Shown: positions 46,869 through 56,446 of the stretch, piece by piece
Position numbering within the stretch: position 1 is the first letter of the stretch
Layout of the letters: each line of letters starts with the position of its first letter
From: Bretschneidera sinensis
Lineage: Eukaryota; Streptophyta; Magnoliopsida; Brassicales; Akaniaceae
NCBI GenBank assembly: GCA_023935145.1
Contig: CM043702.1
Location: 77,283,320 to 77,347,319, forward strand
Reading direction: 5' to 3'
DNA: 64,000 nt
The notes under the pieces: model-generated
Database searches by the model: none
The model's input: only the letters and a program-made list of their open reading frames with translations
What the model was told of the DNA's origin: nothing
Translations under genes and position numbers: made by a program

Positions 46869-48590
46869 CCCCAACTAGCTTATTGCTAGTCCCTAGCAAT
46901 TCAAGCGAAAACAAGAGATGAATTCTATGGTAGGAATCAAAACAAAGTAAAGAAATGCTAACGTTAAACCAAGAGTAATTAGCCTTTTGTCTCAAAAATC
47001 ATACATAACACACAGCTCATAGAACCATTAAATATCACCCAAGTTCAAAAGTAATCCAAACATCAATCTTAAAATTGTTATCGACTCTTAATATCCATCT
47101 TACCACAATCTATTAATCTGAACACCCGAATGATTTTATGCATGACATTCGTGAATACAAGTCTTAGCCTCTAAAATATTTAATTTACATGACATCAATC
47201 ACAAAAACAAGCTCCATAGGCTCACTTTTCAAATCACTCTCCACTATTGTAGAAAACTCACACCACCTTGGATCAATAGGTCTTTAATAAGCTTGTAATG
47301 TTAGGCTAAGGTAAAGGTTAAGAAAAAACGAGAAGGATTCAACAAGTAAAAGAACTCAATCTCTTAGTTTTAAACATAACCACTTTAAGCACTGGATAAC
47401 TTTACTTCAACACCTAACTCTTTAAACCATTTTTCGAGAATTTCTCTTAATAAATTACCATTTTTTTCTTTTCTTCTTTCTTTGCCATAATTCACTTCTT
47501 TTTTCTTTTTCTTTTTTTTACTTTGGCATAAGACCATTCACCTCCTCTTTTATTCTTTTCTTTTCTTTTCCACAACTCCCAACTTATCTCCTTTAATATA
47601 CATGGGTTATGGTAGTAATATTTTTTTTTCTTCATATTTCCATGCTTACTCCTCTTAAGTGCTTCTCAACAAATGTGTATAACTAAGTTCTTTTAAAAGA
47701 AGGGTAAGGATAAAATATTTTTAGGCTCATAAGTGTAAGTAAATGGGGTTTTCGAAAGAAACAAGGCTCAAATTCTTTTTCAAGAAAAAGGCTCAAACAA
47801 GTGACTAGTGATAAATATAGCAAGGATAAGTTTGAAAGGCTCAAACGGTCCAAAAATGGCCTATATCATATCCTAAGTAATGTGCATTCTAGGAATTCGC
47901 CTCAAGTGATTATCCAATAAGTTCTAGAACTTGTCGAGACCGCAAAAGTATTCACAAAGCAATCACACATAAAACTTCGCTAAATGTTTTAGACTAATCG
48001 TGCAATCTTACCGCAAACTAGAGTCTCAAACCAAATGAAGATTGACACTTAAATTATTCTCAAACAGAAGCAAGATTTAACTTATTCTAAATGCTATATG
48101 CTATCTCAATTAGGCTCATATCATTAACATGTGAATTAACTACAAGGCTTAACACAAAGCATGCTGAAAATAAACAAAAAGGGAAAATGACACCAAGCAG
48201 TTCAATGCGAAAAAGAAATACGTTTCCTCCACCCCCAACTTAAAAATAGCATTGACCTCAATGTGAAAGATAAAGTAAAGGAAACTCCCTTTGTAAGCTA
48301 AAGTGCACAGAAGCTGAAAATTGTGCACCACGCCTTGAACTGCATGTCATTCTTCTCGCTGAAATTTTGATCTACAACAGAGAACAAAACAAACAAAAAG
48401 AAAGCAACTGCGGTGTAGCATTTAGATTCCCACCGTATGTCAGGTTAGCACATGAAATGGAAATAAATAACTAAGAATGAAAATAAAGTACAAAAAATAA
48501 AATAACGAAAAGGAAAACACAATAAATGTTAGTATAGTTATCCGATTATAAAAACAAAAGAAAAGTAGACAAACAAGAGATACCCTAAAA
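46869..48590 (-). other. Inverted 3' UTR of element D starting at the PPT
   Basis: From CCCCAACTAGCTTATTGC (complement of the PPT and its upstream bases) the sequence follows A's 3' UTR in reverse, including the pyrimidine-rich block (47455-47575) and the complement of AAGTTGGGGGTGGAGG (about 48228-48243). No LTR precedes it. The join to the plus-strand spacer is within the PPT. Confidence 0.82.
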
Positions 48591-48739
48591 CTAATCCTCT
48601 ATGTCCTCATCCTCTTCTTCATTCCCTTCATTCTCTTCACCTTCCTCTGGAGTTGGATCAAAAGATGAACCCGGATAGGGTGGCAAATTGGAAAAGTGAT
48701 CCATGTCACAACCAGTAGTGGAGGTAAGGTGTTGGTACA
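48591..48739 (-). pseudogene. C-terminal fragment of env-like ORF, inverted end of element D
   Basis: The minus strand reads the last 49 or so codons of the env-like ORF of element A (HLTSTTGCDMDHFSNLPPYPG and an acidic tail rich in Glu and Asp), ending with the stop at 48591-48593. It breaks at the codons for MYQH of A's ORF (13167-13172), exactly where the GGAAG target duplication begins. Confidence 0.85.
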
Positions 48740-48744
48740 GGAAG

Positions 48745-49390
48745 CCTGCACAAGGAAAGCGGGATGAGCTAGAGAGTAGCCGTAGAAGAGCGAGGGTGAT
48801 GCCCTCGGGGACGCTCCGATGCTCTTTTCAGTGCAAGTTTTTAGAGAAATAGTGATGCTTGGAGCTTTTCAATAATGTAATGGTGATTGTAGATGGTTTG
48901 GATTTGAATACCTTGGGCCTTTTATAGTGATTCAGAGGTGAAATTGTCCACATGCCAGGGATGGGGCAATCCCGGATATCCCATTCTTCCAGTGGGGTCT
49001 AGTTGCATATCTAGGGACTGTTGTGATCTCTGTAATCATGCCTACACGTCTACGTGAGGGAGTCCGAGGGAGGTGAGGACTGCCCATAGTTTTTGCCATG
49101 TGTCGCTATACTGTTAGGCCATAATGGTCTACGTGTCGTTGTGCTATTGGGTAAGAACTGTCCATATATCGCTGTGATATTGGTTGAGGACTGCCTATGG
49201 GTCATTGTGCTATTAGACAGGGGGCTCGTCCATGTGTCATTATGCTATTGGGTGGTGCGTTTATTGGCTGTATCATATACCAATGAGCTTGTCAGTAGGA
49301 GAATTCATAGATTCAAACATGAGTTGAATCCCTCACATCCATGAGTATGCAAAACATAGTCGTTTAAGATCAATAAGATCCCTTTTTCAA
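48745..49390 (-). repeat. Main part of element E LTR, after element D
   Basis: Resumes with CCTGCACAAGG, matching copy 1 from 2412. A minus-strand TATA (TATAAAAGGCCC) lies at about 48912-48923 and a 33-bp repeat array at about 49095-49255. The outer edge is uncertain, as in copy 1; homology continues into 49390-50775. Confidence 0.65.
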
Positions 49391-51200
49391 GGATCCTTGC
49401 ACAGGCTAGCAGGATTCATGCATCATCAATGTCCCATGCTTTCTAGTAATGTGCCTTGCAGATTGGTCGGGAAGCAAACTAGCACCTAAATCTTGAATCC
49501 ATGTATGGATTCTAAAAGATGTAACACCAACATCCAAGTTAAAGCCAACTAAGGTAGAGTTTTGATTACCTTCTGACACCTGGCCACTCACAATTGTATT
49601 CCCATAAAGCGATGTAATTTAAAAGGAGGCTATTAACGATGCATCTATTTCGCATCAAATTAAGACCATAGAAAATCAAAATCAAACTAAAAGTTTCACT
49701 TTTGAAATTTAAAATATCAAGAAAAGATAAGCACACGCTATCAGATAAAGAATTTTGAATTCTTAAATTAAACTTACTACTTATCAATTGCCTTATCATA
49801 AACCCCCGATTTCCAAAGATAAAGAAAAACCCTTTATTCTTTCTTCTTTCTTTGCATCATGTCCTTCATTCAGTACACATCAATGGTTACCATCTTGAAA
49901 TCTCACCCTCTTAGCGGAATCTCACACATGAGTTCTTATTATGCCTCAATCAAAGCAGAGATAAACCCATTACCTTTATCTCGAATCCACATAGGGATAC
50001 CTCATTCCTATTAAGGCCTATGGTGACATCAGTAAAGAATTCTTCTGAAATCATGAATGACATTCCAATCACCTATGGTTCTACACTCATTTTCCAAAAG
50101 AGTGCTTTGAATCCATTTTCGTGGAATAAAATCGTGGCCCAGCCTGGATACTTTCTTTAACGACTAGTTAGATTGAGTAGCATGAGAGAAATAGGATTTA
50201 CTATAAAATGTAGGGATTTATGATTTCATGACATCATGCAAAAATCCTCCCCAAATTGATTTTAAATTTAGTGGAGCGTTAAAACACTTTTGGGCATAAA
50301 ATTTTTCCATTCAAATTTGAAACCATGGCTACAATCTTATGAGATCTAGCTGCCATAGTACGATTAAGGAGTTTGGATTATCATGGAATTCCAATTCAAA
50401 TGTTAATATGGAAGAACTTCTTGATGATCAAAAGAAAGATAAGAAAAAATTCCCACTTAGCACCTTTATGGAAAAGCACAAAAATTCCACCACTGATGGC
50501 ATCTAAAATGATGAATTTATAATTTTCCTTGTGTATTGGTTGTATAAGTTTTTGTTTTATTTTCCTAGCACAAAAAATAGTGAAAAAGGTCTACAAATTG
50601 GCCATAACATTGGCCAATGGTGAAAAAGAAGCCTTAGGATCTGTAGTGCTTGATCACTTATGTAGAAGCATGTTTAATGTGTATGATCTTCTAGCGACTT
50701 GGGTCTCTTTGATCATTAGGTTCCATTATGTCTAGTTTAACTCTGGGCACATGCTTACCTTTTTGAACTCGGGTATGGTGTTTTATTTGAGTGAAGTAAT
50801 GGAGAGGAGCGATTATATATATAGAACAACTTTAGCACGCTTCCAAACTACCTTAAATCCTTCAACGAATGAATAGGACTTACCATTGAAGAAAACATTT
50901 TCCTTGAAATACTTTGAAGACCATGTTACGACTTACCACATGTTTGATTCTTGGTAGGCTGAAGAAGTCTAAAAACTTTTTACAATGTTTGCTGCTAAGG
51001 TAATTAATAGGATCCACTTAGTGTATTTTTTAAGGTCATAATTGAAAGAGACCTTGCAAAAGGACATAATTTCTCCCTAAGAGATTATCCAAAGGGTCAT
51101 TCCATATGGCATGCTAATGACATAAAGTCATCGATTGATAATCCATAAAGAGTCACCACTTGGTTTTAGGGATAAAAAATTACAAAGCAACTGGTTGTTT
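49391..51200 (+). pseudogene. PMD-like remnant antisense to element E
   Basis: Plus-strand translation from about 50300: RLRSLDYHGIPIQ-like start, LVYWLYKFLFYF near 50530, then KKVYKLAITLANGEKEALGS, VVLDHLCRSMFNVYDLL and FHYV (open from 50529 to 50735), continuing in changing frames past 50775 (RTTLARFQTTLNPSTNE, KGHNFSLRDYPKGH) to about 51200. This is the plant mobile domain pattern seen also at 4090-4455, but longer. Stops and frame changes show it is dead. It lies where antisense ORFs occur near the 3' LTR of Tat elements. Confidence 0.58.
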
Positions 51201-54200
51201 GATAAGTTCGAGATTCAGGTTTGAAGATTGGGTATGCAATGGGAAGGTCATAAGTGAACACCCTATGTGCGCCTAGGCCTCGATGGGCCTAGCCCATACT
51301 CTTGCATTTTAATGGATATATTTAATTGATTGATTAATTAATTATTTTTTTATGTCAATGATCAAGCATGTATACAATGTAACAATCATGAACAACATAT
51401 GGAAGTGATATAACAACCCAAGACAATTATAAGAGCATTCAAAACAAAATGAAAGATAAAAAAAAGTGATTACAAAGGGAAATAGTGACAAAAACATCTG
51501 CACTAATACAACTATATCTAAGAAAATGATAAAAGTATGATTGCAAAAGAAATAGCATCCAAAACATCCACTTTAAAATACAACCATATCTAAGAAAGTA
51601 TTTATTTTATAAATAATGACATCTATAATTACATAAGGTAAATCCATCTATGAGCAATAGTAAATAAAAAGTATAAATGGACCCCATTTATCCATCCATG
51701 ATCAATATAATAAATAAAAGCAAGAACTACTCACGTCATGGAAGTATTTAAAGTAACTCAATCTCATCAATATATCAAAGGAAACCTAAGCATAATCTCA
51801 TCATACAAGCATAGGCATGTTATCATCTAAGATCCAAGCATCAGTGAGCATGGCCTATCAATTATCGTTAGAAAGACAACAGCTTTATCAAATATTCTTA
51901 ATATAAACTTGAACTCATTAAACTCAACTTAATCATATGATCAAAGATAAGTGATTGGAAAGCATATAGAACATGGAAAACATCATATAAGTCGTGAAAA
52001 GATAGGTTTTAGCATGCAAGAGTCTTATCTAAACAAAATAACTTGTGATCATGTATAAAACAGAAAGTAAAACATGTTCATATCATCATATTTATCTTAA
52101 AACATCAAGGAAGCAATCATGGCATATGTAGTCACTCAATTAACATCAAAACATGTTGTTTCAAGAATGCATTCAGTCAAATTCAATTCGTTTGATTTCA
52201 TGTTTAATGACTTTAATTCATGTTAATTTTATGTTCTTAGATATCATGTGAATGATATAAACAAGATAGAAACATATAAATAAGCGCCAAAAAGCAAGAA
52301 AATCAAATTTGAAATGAAACAAAAAGCTAGAAACGAATCAGGTTGGGAATGACGCCACCCTTTGCAAGTGCCACTCTATAGTGGTGCCAAGGCCAATTCT
52401 TCTGTTGAAGTGGTGTCACTGACATAAACTTTGGGGATGTTTGAGTTTTTTAGGTTTTTGATCAAAACTTGATTTTTAAGGTTCTAAAAATTATGTGAAT
52501 ATACAAGACAACTTATATTATAACATAATAACAGTAGTTAATCACTGAAACATGTAAAAGCATCGAATCAAACAAAGAACTGAATTGAATATGATGAATC
52601 ACATCATGAACAACAAGAAAAAACCTTAAAAGAGAAGAAAACAAATTATACCTTTGAAATATTCCTGAAAGAATGTTTATGAAATCTTCCTTAAGCTATC
52701 AAGAATGGAAAATGGAACCTTTCTGGCATGTTTTCTCTTAGGGCAAAAACCATTTTGGCCATGAATCCTTCTTGTTTCTTTTCTTGGTTTGCCATAAATT
52801 TGAGTAGCCTCTTAGAGGTTTGTCCCTGCCTCATGATCTTCTGGCTTAATTAGTGTGACCTAGAATTCATTTCATGTATGGCATCTTGCAAAGTTTTATA
52901 TAAGCCTTTAGCAAACATTGGTCAAGGCTTTTGGCTAAATCATTTAGGCTTGCACTACCAAGGATAAAAGATACTTATTGGGCATCATATTGCTACAACT
53001 AATTCTCCGCTTAGTTTTATGAATAGCTTAAGTAGCTTAAATAACTCTACTTGATTTTCTTCTTGAGCTGCTGCGAATTACTTGATTAGTTTTATGAAGA
53101 GGATCACTTGAAAGTTTTCTCCTTGAGCTTCTATGAACTACTTATTTATTGAAGATCTTTTAATGTTATGACACCCCTTGAGCTGCTACTTTGAGAGAAA
53201 CTATTTCTACTGGTGCTCTTTGAGCTGATTTGGTTTAGTTTTGCATTTTGTTTAGTTGGTTGAGTGTGTGTGTCCTTGGAAGTGTGCTAGTACCTTGGTA
53301 TTTATAAGCCTTCAAGACTTAACCTCAAAGCACAACTTTTCCATTTCTTCGAGTTTGATGGCTCCATGATCATGGGTGAGATATTTTCTCTTTTTCTTGG
53401 GGTGCAATCCCCATTACTTGCTTATTTTTTGGTTTTCTGCTTCAAATCACGCCATGTATCCCACTTTTGTTTGCGATGCACTCCAATTGATACTCCATGG
53501 ATGAGAACTTTCAAGTTCATGGCTGTATCAAAATAGTCATCTTTCCTATTGTTTCTCCCATTTAAATGGCTAGCTAATGATATTCTATCACATGACCGTC
53601 CAAATGAACCATAATTGCTAAATACAAGCAAGTTATTCTGATTGGATAATGACATATTGTCACTTGACCATCCAATCCACTCACCATTCTTAAGTGTTAG
53701 GAAGTGGTTATCCCAATTTATCTTTACTAAACTAGTAGTGAGAAGATAAATAAGTATTTAAAATTAAAATGGACAAATATTTTGATCTACATGGCAGACT
53801 CATTGGTGCCATGACCTATTTTTTGAGCCAACTATAAGTGGCCTTTAATTTTATCTTTTTGAGCATGATTTACTATAACCTTAACCATTTGATTTTTAGA
53901 TGCAACCAACCCATATTAATCTCTAATAGACTGATTAATTTAATTGAACATGGATTTATTTGACTTGTATTAAACCTATGACCCATTAAATTAATTAAAT
54001 GGCCCAAAGAGCCTATTTGATTGTTGTTACTAATTTTGGTCTATTCCAAGATTTATCAATTGAGTTTTAATTTAGCCCGAATTCTTTGGGTCCAAATTAA
54101 GTGTAAATAAGTTCTTTTTAAAGTTAAAGGAAAATTGAAAAGGATTGTACAAATAATATTAGATTCTTTACAAGAACGAGAGAACCAAACCAAAGGTTTT

Positions 54201-54401
54201 GGATTATTAATCTCCTTCAAGATTTTATCAATTACAAAAGAGTTACTCCTCTCATTATTGAGTTTGGAAAACAAAGTTTTATGAGGGAGGTAATAACAAT
54301 AATTTTGCTTTGTGTACTGCAGTTGATTATTGTGTATTTTTTGGTTTAGCCTCTTAGTTAATTTATGTATGCTTCTTCATTTTCTATTGCTTTTGCTTTC
54401 T
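51201..54401. other. Unassigned AT-rich DNA
   Basis: About 3.2 kb without a recognised gene, LTR pair, PBS or tandem array. Short open stretches (for example minus 53422-53655) match no family I know. A GGTGCCAAGGCC / GTGGTGTCACTGAC stretch at about 52355-52425 and a TATTTATAAGCC box at about 53300 are reminiscent of LTR parts, but no boundaries could be found. It may be an old, eroded insertion or host intergenic DNA. Confidence 0.4.
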
Positions 54402-54996
54402 GTTGATGCCAAAAATCTGCATAGTAATTGAATGGCTAGGAAGTGAAACCTGTACACATGAAACAAAGAGAAATCCTAAAAAGTCACTGGAAGACTAGAG
54501 GGATTATGCCTCCGGGGGTACTCTCCGATGCCTAAGTTAGTATAGGGATTTAGATAATATAGAGAGTTGTGGAAAATAAATAGATGTAAGTAATGATTGA
54601 ATGTGCCTTTTGATTGTGACAACCCCCTTATATAGTGTTTCGGAGCATAGTCTGATTAGGAGAGTGATTGATCACTAAGTATTATGATAGGAATGAGATT
54701 CCAATAGATTAATAAGATTGGGTTATCCATAAGCTTAGATTGTTTAAATGATATTTTATCCATAAGCTAGAGTGCTGTAGTGGTGCTAGGACATCAGTGT
54801 GAAATTACTATTATGCTCTTTACTAGGTGTAGCCTTTTAATTTGTTGATCTGCTTGAGTTGTGAGATTACCTTTCCATCTTTGAGGGTTACTATTTGTCA
54901 TAATTTTATGGGATGGTTATGAAATTACCCTTTTACCTTTGACGGGTGTCACATGTCATCATGTCATTGGATGGGGAAAATTCCCCTATAGCAAAT
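54402..54996 (-). repeat. Tat-type LTR, inner part, left of element G
   Basis: Begins TGTTGATGCC on the plus strand and shares with element E's LTR the block around CTCCGGGGGTACTCTCCGATGC (54510-54532) in the same orientation, so it is a minus-strand LTR end. A minus-strand TATA box (CTATATAAGGGGG) lies at about 54627-54640. No PBS lies to its left, so this is a 3' LTR whose element extends to the right. Element G interrupts it at 54997-55001. Confidence 0.65.
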
Positions 54997-55001
54997 GCCC
55001 C

Positions 55002-56322
55002 TGATGAGTGCCAAATATCGCATATTTTGGCCCTTTAATTTACATTTGTTAGCTTAGGAATTTGTTACTTTGAGTTGTTTTCGTTGTTTTTCAGGTTTAC
55101 AAGCACTGGGAAAGGAGTTTCACTAAAATTGCCAAAATCGCCTTACAGATCAGTCATTTTTGTGGATTTTACTGTATTGATTCCGGAAGAACCAGGAGAT
55201 GAGCCATATATGCTTGGAAAGATCCGGAAGTCTATTTTCTGAGGGATTTTACGGCTTGCAAAAATAATTTTTCTAGAGAAAGTTATGGCCATTTTAGTAA
55301 ACAAGGGTCAAGCTGAAGATGTCTAGTGCGCTCGATCGCACCAGACTTGCAATCGATCGCAAATGCGCACTCGCACATCCCACATCGGTTAAAAATGCTC
55401 TGTAGTGTGCCAATGTGTGCTCGAGCGCACCAGAGTGCGATCGATCGCACTCGGGCAGTATCCCACATCGATTTTGAAACCCATTGTGCTCCGGGACTCC
55501 CCCTATATAAACACCATCTGACCTCATCATTCAGTGTACAATTCCTGAGCCACTTTGGTGTTTACCGGTGGACGTCCGCTAGCATTCTGGTGGATCCCGA
55601 AGGCATTGCTACCACGAGGGGAAGTGCTGCCCGGCAGCAAGTGGAATTTCTCCCATGTAAAGTTGTTTATTTATTTCTTTATATTCAGTTGTTTTAGTTT
55701 AAATGTTTAGCACTTGTTATTATAGTTTTATAGTTATGAGTGGCTAGACTCTTCAGCTAAGGTTGAAGATGAAGCCCCGCCGTTGTTTGGCGTAGTAGTT
55801 CAGATTTGCTTGTACAAATCTGACAATTTTTAATATAAATGTTCTGTCGATTATTTGAGTTAATCTTATAATTGATTGAGTTTAAATTGTCTGTTGGATT
55901 TTCTTTGTGTTTCATCTGATGGATACATTGAATGCTTTTCGATTAAATTGGATTCCCTTTGTGATTTGTTAAGAGCGGATACATCGGGTGCTTTTGGTTT
56001 AGTTGGGATATTCTTTGTTTTTTGTCTTATAGTTGGATTCATTGAATGTTTTGATAGGCTATATTTTTAGAACATGTATGCTTAACTTCGGTGGGGTGGA
56101 TTCGGAAACCTTAGTGCTTTTTATTAGTTTCTAAATCAATTTAATTTAATTTTAATCTCTTTTGCAAATTATCATCTGAAATTCGGAACTAGGTTAAAAT
56201 AGAGTTAGTTTAGATTAAATTATATTTTCACAACGCAATTCCCTGTGGATTCGACCTCGCACTTGCACAACACTATATTGCAAACGACTCGTGCGCTTGC
56301 GAGTAATTTAAAACTCACAACA
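55002..56322 (+). repeat. 5' LTR of element G (1,321 bp)
   Basis: TGATGAGTGCC to ...CTCACAACA. It includes a palindrome cluster at 55323-55450, two USE-like motifs and the TATA box given separately. Long open frames in the LTR (55326-55697 and others) occur in both LTRs but show no domain. Confidence 0.95.
55377..55510 (+). promoter_or_regulatory. USE-like motifs and TATA box in G's 5' LTR
   Basis: ATCCCACATCG occurs at 55377-55387 and 55460-55470; TATATAA is at 55504-55510. The second motif and the TATA are separated by 33 bp. RTCCCACATCG is the upstream sequence element of plant spliceosomal snRNA genes, and a USE-to-TATA gap of about four helical turns is typical of the Pol II-transcribed ones. 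The same arrangement is at 59795-59805, 59878-59888 and 59922-59928 in the 3' LTR. Function here is inferred. Confidence 0.7.
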
Positions 56323-56328
56323 AGTTTT

Positions 56329-56345
56329 TGGCGCCGTTGCCGGGG
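56329..56345 (+). other. Primer-binding site of element G, perfect tRNA-Asp match
   Basis: TGGCGCCGTTGCCGGGG, six bases after the LTR end. As I recall the plant tRNA-Asp 3' end (CCCCGGCAACGGCGCCA), the match is complete over 17 bases, unlike the degenerate sites in A, C, D and H. Confidence 0.88.
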
Positions 56346-56446
56346 ACTTGTTTTGTTTGTGAAAATTTTTGGTCTGAATTGATTTTATTTTTCTACTAGT
56401 TAGTTATAAAAAAAAAATTAATTTAATTTAAAAAAAAAAATTTATT

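Larger units (their letters stand above)
33352..48739 (+). mobile_element. Element D: Athila-type insertion with inverted 3' end, containing element H
   Basis: Inserted in element E's LTR with a perfect 5-bp TSD GGAAG (33347-33351, 48740-48744). Left end: 5' LTR, PBS, gag, then H (36309-42547), then the rest of gag-pol to 46484. At 46869 the sequence switches to the minus strand: the 3' UTR from the PPT back to the env-like C-terminus, ending ...TTGGTACA exactly at the TSD. There is no 3' LTR, and the front of the env-like ORF is missing. Without H the insert is about 9.1 kb. Confidence 0.85.

Noticed and set aside
48740..48744. GGAAG as chance similarity rather than a TSD
   Set aside because: I kept it as a TSD because the uninterrupted site in copy 1 shows that these five bases are duplicated exactly and that the bases on either side differ.
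55326..55697. A 123-codon ORF present in both LTRs of G (also 59744-60115)
   Set aside because: It is duplicated only because LTRs are duplicated. It covers the palindromes, the promoter and the TATA box, and has no recognisable domain.
56329..56345. Possible tRNA-Asp gene fragment
   Set aside because: Only the 3'-end complement is present, directly after an LTR terminus; it is a primer-binding site, not a tRNA gene.
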